Shown: piece after piece, positions 18,741-27,492 of the stretch | Layout: each line of letters starts with the position of its first letter | How positions within the stretch are numbered: position 1 is the first letter of the stretch | Source of the DNA: Candidatus Kinetoplastibacterium crithidii | GTDB lineage: Bacteria; Pseudomonadota; Gammaproteobacteria; Burkholderiales; Burkholderiaceae_B | Length of the DNA: 64,000 bases | Assembly (NCBI GenBank): GCA_027557655.1 | Contig: CP064915.1 | Coordinates: forward strand, 744,001 to 808,000 | Reading direction: 5' to 3' | Program-made: the position numbers and the translations under genes | The notes under the pieces: model-generated | Told to the model about the DNA's origin: nothing | Seen by the model: the letters and a program-made list of their open reading frames with translations, nothing else | Databases searched by the model: none

Positions 18741-18773
18741 TTATTGTTTTATTTTTGTAAAAAAAAACAATAA
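18741..18773. repeat. Second 10-bp perfect inverted repeat upstream of the aminotransferase
   Basis: TTATTGTTTT (18741-18750) and AAAACAATAA (18764-18773) pair perfectly around a 13-nt loop, about 118 bp before the aminotransferase start. Low sequence complexity weakens the case. Confidence 0.4.
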
Positions 18774-18877
18774 TAAATATATCTTATATTAATGATATTA
18801 TCTTTATTAAAAGCAATAACTTTTAAATACCACTTCCAAGACATAATTTGTTAGTAATAAAAATTTTATAAATAAAC

Positions 18878-18893
18878 AGGAGGATTTTTTGTG
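18878..18893 (+). promoter_or_regulatory. Consensus ribosome-binding site with GTG start
   Basis: AGGAGGA at 18878-18884, six T residues, then GTG at 18891. This is much closer to consensus than the sites in front of most genes in the window and decides the start of the aminotransferase. Confidence 0.8.
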
Positions 18894-20096
18894 GCAAATA
18901 CAATAAAACCTGAATTTCACTTTGCTGATAGAGCTATTAAATTAACTAGCTCTGCTATAAGAGAAATTTTGAAAGTAACAGAAAAAAAAGAAATAATATC
19001 TTTTGCTGGAGGATTACCTTCTCCTGAAGGCTTCCCAATAGAAATAGTAAAGGATGCCTTTAACAAAGTTTTAACAGAAAATGGTAAGACTGCCTTACAA
19101 TATGGTACTACTGAAGGATATACACCTTTAAGACAATGGATAGCAGATGAAATGAATACATCTGGAGCTGGGATTAATATTGATCAAATACTTATAGTAT
19201 CTGGATCTCAACAAGCTCTTGATCTATTAGGAAAAATACTCATAAACGAAGGCGATAAAATATTAGTTGAAAATCCAAGCTATTTAGGAGCACTACAATC
19301 TTTCGGATTATATCAACCTAAATACATACCTGTTCCAACAGATGATGGTGGGTTAATACCAGAACACATAGATGAAGAAATAGCTTCAAATGCACGTTTT
19401 TTATATGCCCTACCAAATTTTCAAAATCCAACAGGACGTACATTAAGTCTAGAAAGGCGGAAAAAATTAGTTAAAATAATGACTAATTTAAACATTCCAA
19501 TAATTGAAGATGATCCTTACGGTGAATTAAGGTATAAAGGCACACCACAACCAAGTCTATTATCTTTATCAAAAGAAACAGGAGGAACAGTAATTAGACT
19601 TGGAACCTTTTCTAAAGTTCTAGCACCAGGACTAAGATTAGGCTATGTAATAGCCCCTACACCAATAATTAGAAAACTTGTCCAAGCAAAGCAAGCTTCA
19701 GACTTACATTCCCCAACATTAACACAAATGGCAGTTTACGAAGTAATTAAAGACGGCTTTTTACAAAAACATCTGCCTAATGTAAGGAATATATATCGAA
19801 CTCAAGGACAATGCATGCTAAAAGCAATAGAAAAAGAATTCCCAAAAGGAGTGCAATGGACTAAACCAGAAGGTGGTATGTTTCTATGGATTACTTTACC
19901 AAAACATATAGATAGCACTAAATTACTAGAAAAAGCAATTACTAGAAACATAGCTTTCGTCACAGGAAAACCATTCTTCATTGCTCCTTCAGCAGAAGAA
20001 AACTGCACTATGAGACTAAGTTTTGCAACAGTTCCAGAAGAAAAAATAGTGGAAGGAATTTCCTTATTAGGACAATTAATCAAAGAAAATTTGTAG
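18891..20096 (+). CDS. PLP-dependent class I aminotransferase (LysN/2-aminoadipate-like)
   Basis: A 401-residue fold-type I aminotransferase. Landmarks are FAGGLPSPEGFP (38-49), the NPTG substrate-binding Asn179, Asp208 and Tyr210 of DDPYGELRY, and the PLP lysine Lys242 in TFSKVLAPGLRLG. The sequence is nearest to the MocR-like/LysN branch with broad activity on branched, aromatic and 2-aminoadipate substrates; the exact amino acid cannot be told. The start codon is GTG with a full-consensus Shine-Dalgarno AGGAGGA (18878-18884) 6 bp upstream. It stands alone, after a long spacer and before convergent panB. Confidence 0.9.
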   Translation: MANTIKPEFHFADRAIKLTSSAIREILKVTEKKEIISFAGGLPSPEGFPIEIVKDAFNKVLTENGKTALQYGTTEGYTPLRQWIADEMNTSGAGINIDQILIVSGSQQALDLLGKILINEGDKILVENPSYLGALQSFGLYQPKYIPVPTDDGGLIPEHIDEEIASNARFLYALPNFQNPTGRTLSLERRKKLVKIMTNLNIPIIEDDPYGELRYKGTPQPSLLSLSKETGGTVIRLGTFSKVLAPGLRLGYVIAPTPIIRKLVQAKQASDLHSPTLTQMAVYEVIKDGFLQKHLPNVRNIYRTQGQCMLKAIEKEFPKGVQWTKPEGGMFLWITLPKHIDSTKLLEKAITRNIAFVTGKPFFIAPSAEENCTMRLSFATVPEEKIVEGISLLGQLIKENL

Positions 20097-20106
20097 TTTT
20101 ATTAAG

Positions 20107-20217
20107 ATGATGCCAATCACAATAATTATTTATTAAATCAATATACTTGAAATGGTTGGCATCATTCTCTTATAACACACTATCCTTAAATTAAGAATTA
20201 TCTAATTCTTAATTTAA
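20107..20217. terminator. Two inverted repeats in the convergent gap aminotransferase/panB
   Basis: First, ATGATGCCAA (20107-20116) pairs with TTGGCATCAT (20156-20165) across 39 nt. Second, TTAAATTAAGAATTA (20186-20200) and its exact 15-base reverse complement (20203-20217) are separated by 2 nt. The second can fold into a long hairpin on both strands and is a fair bidirectional terminator for the two converging genes. Confidence 0.55.
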
Positions 20218-20282
20218 AATCTATTTTTATAAAAAATATTGCATATTCACAAATTTGTTCATCTAATTAGATAATAATTAAC

Positions 20283-21089
20283 CTAAGAAAAACAATATTC
20301 TTTTGCAGGAAATGTACCTTCTTTAACTTCTAATGAATATTTTTCAACTGCTTGTGAAATTTGCTCCTCCAGATTAGCGTATTTTTTTACAAATTTTGGA
20401 GAAAAATTTTTCTGCATTCCCAGAACATCATCTACTACTAATATTTGGCCATCACAAGAAGGTGAGGCACCTATTCCTATTATAGGTATACCTAATTTAT
20501 TTGATATACGTTCCCCAATTACTTCTGATACACATTCTAAAACTATAGCAAATGCACCAGCTGACTCCAACAAAGTAGCATCTTCAAGAACCTTTTTAAA
20601 TATATGGTCTTCTGATTTTAATGCTTTAAAACCACCTGCAATATTAAATTGCTGTGGCATTAAACCAATATGTCCCATAACAGGAATACCTCTTTGAGTT
20701 AAAAAACTAACTGTTTCAGCCATTTCAGAACCACCCTCTATTTTTACTGCTTGAGCACCTGTTTCTGACAAAATTCTAGATGCATTTTTAAATGCCTGAG
20801 ATTTAGATGCCTGATAACTACCAAATGGCATATCTACTACTATACAAGAAAGTTTTGTAGACCTTACTACAGCTGAGCCATGAGCTATCATCATATCCAA
20901 TGTAACAGATAACGTATTAGTAAATCCGTATACAACCATACCTACAGAATCTCCGACTAGTATTAAATCAACATGTTTATCAATAATACTAGCTATTGAT
21001 GAAGTATAAGCAGACAATGACACAATTTTTTGTTTTCTTTTACAATTTTTGATAAAAACAATATTTTTTCTTAAAATTTGTGCAGACAT
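20283..21089 (-). CDS. panB: 3-methyl-2-oxobutanoate hydroxymethyltransferase
   Basis: First committed step of pantothenate synthesis: transfers hydroxymethyl from methylene-THF to 2-oxoisovalerate. The 268-residue TIM-barrel protein shows VGDSVGMVVYG (metal and substrate site), VRSTKLSCIVVDMPFGSYQ (about 75-94), AVKIEGG and GHIGLMPQ, as in E. coli PanB. No panC follows. It lies 45 bp after ssb on the same strand and is probably co-transcribed. Together with coaX (14619) it supports CoA supply by the symbiont. Confidence 0.95.
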   Translation of the reverse strand: MSAQILRKNIVFIKNCKRKQKIVSLSAYTSSIASIIDKHVDLILVGDSVGMVVYGFTNTLSVTLDMMIAHGSAVVRSTKLSCIVVDMPFGSYQASKSQAFKNASRILSETGAQAVKIEGGSEMAETVSFLTQRGIPVMGHIGLMPQQFNIAGGFKALKSEDHIFKKVLEDATLLESAGAFAIVLECVSEVIGERISNKLGIPIIGIGASPSCDGQILVVDDVLGMQKNFSPKFVKKYANLEEQISQAVEKYSLEVKEGTFPAKEYCFS

Positions 21090-21134
21090 TTCTATAAAAA
21101 CTCCGAAAAATAAATATAAACTCTTTCAAAAAAT

Positions 21135-21611
21135 TTAGAATGGAATATCATCATCCATATCTGATAAGTCATTGAATGCTTTACTTGCAATTGAAGCGCT
21201 TTGCTGTGATTTTCCTTTGTATGAATTATTTGTTTCTATCATTCCATGAGCCTCATTGTTGTTGTTGACAGAATCCTTAGAACCGAGCATCTGCATTTGA
21301 TCAACAATAATCTCAGTACTATACCTATCAGTACCTGTTTCTTTATCTTGCCATTTCCTTGTTTTTAACCTTCCCTCTAGATAAACAGGTCTACCTTTTT
21401 TCAAAAATTCACCAGCAATTTCAGCTAAACGATTATATAAAACCACACGATGCCATTCTGTTTCTTCACGACGTTCTCCACTATTCCTATCCTTCCATTG
21501 TGAGGTAGTTGCAACAGACATATTACAAATCGCTGATCCCTCTGGTGTATAACGAACCTCTGGATCTCTTCCTAAATTTCCAACGATTATCACTTTATTA
21601 ACTGAAGCCAT
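21135..21611 (-). CDS. ssb: Single-stranded DNA-binding protein
   Basis: Coats single-stranded DNA in replication and repair and recruits partner enzymes. The OB-fold (1-110) matches bacterial SSB throughout (MASVNKVIIVGNLGRDPEVR, WHRVVLYNRLAEIAGEFLKKG). The linker (115-150) is short and polar, and the acidic partner-binding tail DMDDDIPF is intact. It is divergent from uvrA, an old pairing in proteobacteria, and upstream of panB. Confidence 0.97.
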   Translation of the reverse strand: MASVNKVIIVGNLGRDPEVRYTPEGSAICNMSVATTSQWKDRNSGERREETEWHRVVLYNRLAEIAGEFLKKGRPVYLEGRLKTRKWQDKETGTDRYSTEIIVDQMQMLGSKDSVNNNNEAHGMIETNNSYKGKSQQSASIASKAFNDLSDMDDDIPF

Positions 21612-21636
21612 ACAATATATCCATCAAATATTATTA

Positions 21637-21665
21637 ATCATAGAAATAGATTGTATCTCAGTAAA
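21637..21665 (-). promoter_or_regulatory. Candidate promoter for ssb-panB
   Basis: Read on the minus strand: TTTACT (21665-21660), 17 bp, TATGAT (21642-21637), about 25 nt before the ssb start. No LexA-type CTGT-N8-ACAG box is present in the ssb-uvrA gap. Confidence 0.45.
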
Positions 21666-21775
21666 CAAATACTTTAAACTCATTATTCACCAAGAATTAA
21701 ATTTAAATATAATTAGATAAATACCTATAATATAAAATTATTACTAACTACACTGATTACAAAAATTCTTATTAC

Positions 21776-24571
21776 ATGGATAACATCATAATAAAAGGAG
21801 CTAGAGCTCATAATTTAAAAAATATATCTTTGAACATACCACGTAACAAAATTGTAGTTATTACAGGTGTATCAGGATCAGGCAAATCTTCTTTAGTATT
21901 CGATACAATATACGCAGAAAGCCAGAAAAAATATTTAGAATGTCTTTCAACATATTCAAGACAAATCAATAACTCACTACCAAATCCTGATATCGATGAT
22001 ATAGAAGGGCTATCTCCTTCTATATCATTAAAACAAAAACTATCTTTACAAAGCTCCAAATCAACTATAGGGACCGTATCAGAAATAAGCAATCATTTAA
22101 GATTATTATTCGCAAAAATTGGATTTGCAATATGTCCTAAACACAAGACAATCCTTAGGTCATATAATGCCAAAGAGATTACAAAATGGGCCTTTTCTTT
22201 AAATCCAGAAACTAAAATTATACTTCTAGCTCCACTAGATATTAATAATACAGAATCAGTAATTACAACGTTAAAAAAACAAGGTTATTTACGCCTAAGA
22301 ATTAATAAACAAATTACCGAAATAGAAAAAATTCACAACCCAGAAAAAGAGCTTCTTGATAAGACAATAGAATTAGTTGTAGATAGATTAACAATCAAAG
22401 ATGAAAATAAAAATCGTTTAATTTCGAGCATTGAAACAGCTTTAAAAATAGGAAACGGTCATATAATTCTAGAAACAACTCATGATAATAAAGAATTCTT
22501 TTTTTCAAATATTATAGAATGTCAAATATGCAAATACCAAGTAAAAACAATAGAACCTGGCCTATTTAGTCATAATAGTAATATTGGAGTATGTAAAACT
22601 TGTAAAGGCATTGGCTATGTTACATATATAGACCACGAATTATTGATTAATCCAGAATTAAGTCTAACAAATGGGGCAATTAATATTTTTGACAAAAACC
22701 TAATAAGAGAATTAGAAAATTTAGCATACAAATATAATTTTAATTCAAAATCTATCTTCAAAGAGTTATCAAAGAAAATACAATCTATAATCATATGGGG
22801 AGAGGATATTCATAATAATAAAAATATATTTCCGGGTATTATTAACTATCTAGAAAACCACATAGAAAAACCTAATTCTAAAATATTCTCAACAAAACTA
22901 AAAGACTATTGCAATATAAAAGAATGTCCTGAATGTAAAGGATCAAAAATTTGTATAGAAGCACGAAATATAAAATTAAGATCATCTATTAACAAGGAAT
23001 CAATTGCTATTTTATCAATAGATGAAGTCGAGTCATTAAAAATATCAGAATGCATAAAATGGATAAAAGAATTACAATATAATGATTCAGATAAAGAAAT
23101 AGTAAAACAAATTATACCATCGATAATAAATAAACTATCATTCTTAGAAGAATCTGGACTAGGATATTTATCTCTAAACAAAAGCATAAATAAAACCTCT
23201 AGAGGTGAAGCTCAACGCATAATGTTATTAGGTCTTATTTGCTCCAACCTTACTGGCATTACGTATTTATTAGATGAGCCATCTGCCGGTCTGCATAAGG
23301 AGGATATGATATCCATAATAAAAATCCTAGAAAAACTACGAAAACTAGGCAATAGCATAATAATAGTAGAACATGATGAAACTATCATTAAAGAATCTGA
23401 TTGGATAATAGAAATAGGACCAGGGTCAGGCATTAATGGTGGCACTATTATAGCTGAAGGAACACTAGAGCATATCATAAATAACCAAAATTCAATTACA
23501 GGTTATTTTTTGAAGAAAAACAGATTTACTAGACAAAAGACAAACAATAAAATAAATAAATTTACACCTTGGCTTCAAATAGAAATTTTAGATAATTTCA
23601 ATAAAATAATAAACATAGAGATACCTAATGGTTTTATAACTTGTATAACAGGAATCTCTGGATCAGGAAAATCAAATCTAGTAAATAATATATTAATTCC
23701 TACTTTTCTAAGAAAAATCAATAACAAAAATGATAATTTATATTATGAAAATCTCAAGTGCAGCGGCATAAACAATTTTAATAACATAATATATATAGAT
23801 CAAAATAATATTGGAACCATATATAATAGCATTATAGCTACTTATTGTGATTTTCTAACAGACATCAGGGAATTATTTTCACAAACACCTGAAGCTAAAA
23901 TTAGAGGATATAAACCTAGCAGATTTAGTTTTAACGTTAAAGGTGGCAGATGTGAAGAATGTAATGGCAATGGCACAAAAAAAATAGATATGTATTTTTT
24001 GCCTAATATACAATTAAAATGCAATATTTGTAATGGAAAACGTTACAATCATGAAACACTAGATATAACATATAGGAATTTAAACATTGCTGAAATTCTA
24101 GATCTTACCGTAGAAAAGGCCATGGACATTTTCAATGCTTTGCCGAATATAGCTAAAAAATTACAGTCTTTAATAGAAGTTGGTTTATCATACCTATGTA
24201 TTGGACAAAGCCTTGCTACATTATCAGGAGGAGAGTTACAAAGACTAAAGATAGCTACAGAATTGGCTAAAAGAAGCAATGATCACACGTTATATATTTT
24301 AGATGAACCAACACTAGGTTTACATTTCAAAGATGTTGATATATTACTGAACATTCTATATAAGCTGATTGATAAAGGAAATACTATTCTTATAGTTGAA
24401 CATAACTTAGATATTATAAAAAATTCAGACTGGATAATAGACTTAGAGGCTGATCACGATAGTGAAATTGGAACTAGGATAATAAATCAAGGAACACCAA
24501 AAAAAATAGCTCTATCAAAAAAAGGATATACTGCCAAATACCTCTTAGAATCCGCTACTAACAAAGATTAA
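21776..24571 (+). CDS. uvrA: Excinuclease ABC subunit A, divergent
   Basis: DNA-damage sensor of nucleotide excision repair. The full 931-residue UvrA plan is present: Walker A GVSGSGKSS near residue 31, first zinc module CQICKY...CKTCKG, LDEPSAGLH, second Walker A GISGSGKSN, second zinc module CEECNG...CNIC, ABC signature ATLSGGELQR and LDEPTLGLH. Two departures from the family are clear: the first ABC signature reads TSRGEAQR (residues 474-481) instead of LSGGEAQR, and the near-invariant motif RTPRSNPATY is TIYNSIIATY (681-690). The frame is unbroken. It is A+T-rich, with many Asn, Ile and Lys residues. The gene is divergent from ssb. Confidence 0.93.
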   Translation: MDNIIIKGARAHNLKNISLNIPRNKIVVITGVSGSGKSSLVFDTIYAESQKKYLECLSTYSRQINNSLPNPDIDDIEGLSPSISLKQKLSLQSSKSTIGTVSEISNHLRLLFAKIGFAICPKHKTILRSYNAKEITKWAFSLNPETKIILLAPLDINNTESVITTLKKQGYLRLRINKQITEIEKIHNPEKELLDKTIELVVDRLTIKDENKNRLISSIETALKIGNGHIILETTHDNKEFFFSNIIECQICKYQVKTIEPGLFSHNSNIGVCKTCKGIGYVTYIDHELLINPELSLTNGAINIFDKNLIRELENLAYKYNFNSKSIFKELSKKIQSIIIWGEDIHNNKNIFPGIINYLENHIEKPNSKIFSTKLKDYCNIKECPECKGSKICIEARNIKLRSSINKESIAILSIDEVESLKISECIKWIKELQYNDSDKEIVKQIIPSIINKLSFLEESGLGYLSLNKSINKTSRGEAQRIMLLGLICSNLTGITYLLDEPSAGLHKEDMISIIKILEKLRKLGNSIIIVEHDETIIKESDWIIEIGPGSGINGGTIIAEGTLEHIINNQNSITGYFLKKNRFTRQKTNNKINKFTPWLQIEILDNFNKIINIEIPNGFITCITGISGSGKSNLVNNILIPTFLRKINNKNDNLYYENLKCSGINNFNNIIYIDQNNIGTIYNSIIATYCDFLTDIRELFSQTPEAKIRGYKPSRFSFNVKGGRCEECNGNGTKKIDMYFLPNIQLKCNICNGKRYNHETLDITYRNLNIAEILDLTVEKAMDIFNALPNIAKKLQSLIEVGLSYLCIGQSLATLSGGELQRLKIATELAKRSNDHTLYILDEPTLGLHFKDVDILLNILYKLIDKGNTILIVEHNLDIIKNSDWIIDLEADHDSEIGTRIINQGTPKKIALSKKGYTAKYLLESATNKD

Positions 24572-24583
24572 TCTTTAAAAACC

Positions 24584-25717
24584 TTATCTATTAAAAGATT
24601 TAAAACAAGATATAGCATCACGATCTGTCATACCAGATATATAATCCACAATCTGTTGATTTATATTATCAGAATCACAGTATAGAATTTCCTTTGGTAA
24701 TAGTCTATGATTGTTCATATATATTTCAAATAATGTTTTAATTATATATCTACCCTTTGCAGCAGCATTTAAAACCACATCATGTCTATATAATTTTAGG
24801 TATAAGAAACTCTTTATTTCATTCAAATAGTTTTCCATTGATTCAGAAAATCTTATCATATTACATTTGACTCTTACATCATAAATATTTTTTGGACTAA
24901 TTTGATGAATAATATTAGTTGAGTTACTAATAATATCCATCACTAAAATATTAATTAAACTTCTAATAGTTTCTAAAATTAAAATTTTTTCGTCAAAATC
25001 ACGATATAAGTGCTTAACATCATAAAAACATTTTCCAAAAAGATATAGATCTTTCAGATCCTTTAACTCTATTAAACCATAATGCAAACCATCATCTATA
25101 TCATGTGTATTGTAAGCTATCTCATCAGCATAATCTACTAATTGCGCTTCTAAGGATGGATTAGTCCCATTAATAAATCTAGCTCCAATATCTCCTAATT
25201 TTTCGGCATCTTTTTTACTACAATGTTTCAATATTCCTTCACGAGTTTCAAAACAGAGATTTAAACCATTAAAATTAATATATCTCTTTTCTAAAAGGTC
25301 CACTATTCTTAAACCTTGTAAATTATGCTCGAAACAACCTATATTCATACCCAAGCTCTGAATAGCTAAATTTATTTCCTCTTGCCCAGCATGCCCAAAT
25401 GGAGCATGTCCTAAATCATGTGCTAAAGCTATAGCTTCTGATAAATCCTCCGAAAGAGACATGCTTCTAGCAATAGTTCTTGCAATTTGTGAAACTTCCA
25501 GGCTATGTGTTAAACGTGTACGGAAACAATTACTAGAATCAATATTAACAAAAACCTGAGTTTTAGAATCCAATTTTCTAAAAGCCTTGGAATGGATAAT
25601 TCGATCTCTATCCCTCTGGAAATTGTTTCTATGTAAAGATCTTTCATTATTTTCAGTATATAAACGACCTTTTGTTTCTTCTGGTCTACACGCATAAGGC
25701 ATTAGAATATTTGTCAT
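24584..25717 (-). CDS. Deoxyguanosinetriphosphate triphosphohydrolase-like protein (HD domain)
   Basis: An HD-superfamily dNTP triphosphohydrolase of the dGTPase-like type 2 group, removing triphosphate from dNTPs. Metal ligands are seen at His71 (RLTHSLEVSQ), His100 and Asp101 (AHDLGHAPFGH) and in YADEIAYNTHDIDDG. The 377-residue length is normal for the type 2 form. Its ATG follows the aroB stop codon directly, so it is the last gene of aroK-aroB-dgt, an order shared with Bordetella and other betaproteobacteria. The link to aromatic synthesis is only positional. Confidence 0.92.
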   Translation of the reverse strand: MTNILMPYACRPEETKGRLYTENNERSLHRNNFQRDRDRIIHSKAFRKLDSKTQVFVNIDSSNCFRTRLTHSLEVSQIARTIARSMSLSEDLSEAIALAHDLGHAPFGHAGQEEINLAIQSLGMNIGCFEHNLQGLRIVDLLEKRYINFNGLNLCFETREGILKHCSKKDAEKLGDIGARFINGTNPSLEAQLVDYADEIAYNTHDIDDGLHYGLIELKDLKDLYLFGKCFYDVKHLYRDFDEKILILETIRSLINILVMDIISNSTNIIHQISPKNIYDVRVKCNMIRFSESMENYLNEIKSFLYLKLYRHDVVLNAAAKGRYIIKTLFEIYMNNHRLLPKEILYCDSDNINQQIVDYISGMTDRDAISCFKSFNR

Positions 25718-26794
25718 TTATTTTGTTGTTTTTTCTAGAGTTATTCTTATTTTATCCTCCGAAACTTGTTTGATCAACGCATGTCCTATTCTGTCTATCA
25801 AAACAAATCTAATATTTCCCTGTGTATTTTTTTTATCAACTGACATGAGATCTATCCATTTATCAAAACCAAGATCAGGTGCAATTACTGGGCATCCTAT
25901 TTTAGATACTAATGATTTAACACGATCAAGAATAGTTTTGTCTAAATCAAATACCAAAGAAGATAATAATATTGATTGAATCAAACCACACCCTACAGCT
26001 TCACCATGGAGCCATTTACCATAACCTAAACCAGATTCTATAGCATGACCAAAAGTATGCCCTAAATTGAGGATAGCACGCAAACCTGATTCTTTTTCAT
26101 CTTTACTAACAACATATGATTTTAACTCACAAGAGCGTTTTATAGCATATTCTATAGAGCTCTTTTTCAAAGATAATAAATCTTGGATATTATTTTCACA
26201 CCATTCCCAAAAATCTGAGTCTAATATCAACCCATATTTGATAACCTCTGATAATCCTGCTGAAACCTCCCTAGGATCCAAGGTATCAAGAACATCTACA
26301 TCAACTTCTACAGAATTAGGCTGATAAAATGCACCTATCATATTTTTACCTAGAGGATGATTTATAGCTGTTTTTCCTCCAACCGAAGAATCTACTTGAG
26401 CCAATAAAGTTGTCGGAACCTGTATAAACCTAATACCCCTCATATAAACAGAAGCAGCAAAACCAGTTATATCTCCAATAACTCCACCTCCTAGTGCAAG
26501 CAAAACAGATTGACGATCTATTTTATTAGTCAAAAGAATATCAAAAATTTTGTTTAAACTCTCCCAGTTTTTATAAACCTCACCATCTGGTAATTCAATT
26601 ACAAAAACTGGCAAACCAGTTTTTTGCAAAGAAGCTTTCACTCTAGATAAATATAGACCTGCAACTTTTGGATTAGTTACTATAACCACAGAAGTAGCAT
26701 CTGATGGAACAGCTAGATCCAAGTGATCTAAACGACCTTGTTCAATATTAATAGGATAAGAAGCATTGGGCACATCAACATTAACGACTTTCAT
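25718..26794 (-). CDS. aroB: 3-dehydroquinate synthase
   Basis: Second step of the shikimate pathway: DAHP to 3-dehydroquinate, using NAD and a metal ion. The 358-residue protein has the NAD-binding DGEVYKNW and ALGGGVIGDITGFAAS, the substrate segment PTTLLAQVDSSVGGKTAIN, and the metal-binding NLGHTFGHAIE with HGEAVGCG. It overlaps the end of aroK by 4 bp (ATGA), a sign of translational coupling. Confidence 0.97.
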   Translation of the reverse strand: MKVVNVDVPNASYPINIEQGRLDHLDLAVPSDATSVVIVTNPKVAGLYLSRVKASLQKTGLPVFVIELPDGEVYKNWESLNKIFDILLTNKIDRQSVLLALGGGVIGDITGFAASVYMRGIRFIQVPTTLLAQVDSSVGGKTAINHPLGKNMIGAFYQPNSVEVDVDVLDTLDPREVSAGLSEVIKYGLILDSDFWEWCENNIQDLLSLKKSSIEYAIKRSCELKSYVVSKDEKESGLRAILNLGHTFGHAIESGLGYGKWLHGEAVGCGLIQSILLSSLVFDLDKTILDRVKSLVSKIGCPVIAPDLGFDKWIDLMSVDKKNTQGNIRFVLIDRIGHALIKQVSEDKIRITLEKTTK

Positions 26795-27420
26795 ATAGAT
26801 TTCTCATTTCTCTTTAACATCAACACTAATTCTTTTGCTATATCAATAACATTATAAAAACTAGTATCTATAATTATATCTGCAACCTCATGGTACATAG
26901 GATCACGTAATTCAAGCAAACTTTGTAATTTTAAATAAGGATCTTTAGTAGCAAGTAATGGACGATTATGATCAGAATTTGTTCTCTTAAATAGAACATC
27001 TAACTCTGCTTTTAAATATACAACAATTCCTCTGGATTTCAGAATTTGTCTATTATCTGGTGCTAAAACAGCTCCTCCTCCAGTGGCTAATACTATTCTC
27101 TCATCTAGTGAATATCTCTTCAAAAAATCAGACTCTCTTTTTCTAAATCCAGATTCACCTTCTATCTCAAAAATTAGTGGTATCTTAACCCCACAAGCCG
27201 CTTCTATTTCATAATCTAAATCTATAAATTTTCTATCCATATACTGGGCTAAACTTCTGCCAATTGTGCTTTTTCCTGCTCCCATCATTCCAACTAAAAA
27301 AATAGGCGTTTTATCGCATAGCTGTTTTGATGTAGCATAATAACCCTTAATATTTTGATGAGATTCATCAAATGATGTACTCTTTATATAATTAGATTGA
27401 AACTTTTTAGAAATATCCAT
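26791..27420 (-). CDS. aroK: Shikimate kinase
   Basis: Phosphorylates shikimate in the aromatic pathway. P-loop GMMGAGKST starts at residue 44; DLDYEIE carries the substrate-binding Asp, FRKRESDFL the Arg, ATGGGAVL the shikimate-binding glycines, and NRPLL the lid arginine. The protein is 209 residues, with about 37 extra N-terminal residues compared with E. coli AroK; a later start is not obvious, because no Met occurs before the P-loop region. It starts the aroK-aroB-dgt operon, divergent from the PBP1A gene. Confidence 0.95.
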   Translation of the reverse strand: MDISKKFQSNYIKSTSFDESHQNIKGYYATSKQLCDKTPIFLVGMMGAGKSTIGRSLAQYMDRKFIDLDYEIEAACGVKIPLIFEIEGESGFRKRESDFLKRYSLDERIVLATGGGAVLAPDNRQILKSRGIVVYLKAELDVLFKRTNSDHNRPLLATKDPYLKLQSLLELRDPMYHEVADIIIDTSFYNVIDIAKELVLMLKRNEKSI

Positions 27421-27492
27421 ATTTACGTAAATACTCTATTTAAATTTTAGAATTTATAAAATTAACTTCGAAGCAATTAGTATATCAACTAA

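Larger units (their letters stand above)
18361..18890. other. Largest gene-free region of the window, between fmdB and the aminotransferase gene
   Basis: About 530 bp of strongly AT-rich DNA between two divergent genes. I find no coding potential, tRNA or known RNA. It holds an exact 6-2-6 inverted repeat (ATCAAA GG TTTGAT, 18390-18403) close to the fmdB start, and two perfect 10-bp inverted repeats closer to the aminotransferase, listed separately. It probably carries both promoters and perhaps the remains of a lost gene. Confidence 0.5.

Noticed and set aside
21612..21775. LexA-controlled ssb-uvrA divergent promoter
   Set aside because: No CTGT-N8-ACAG palindrome is present in the gap.
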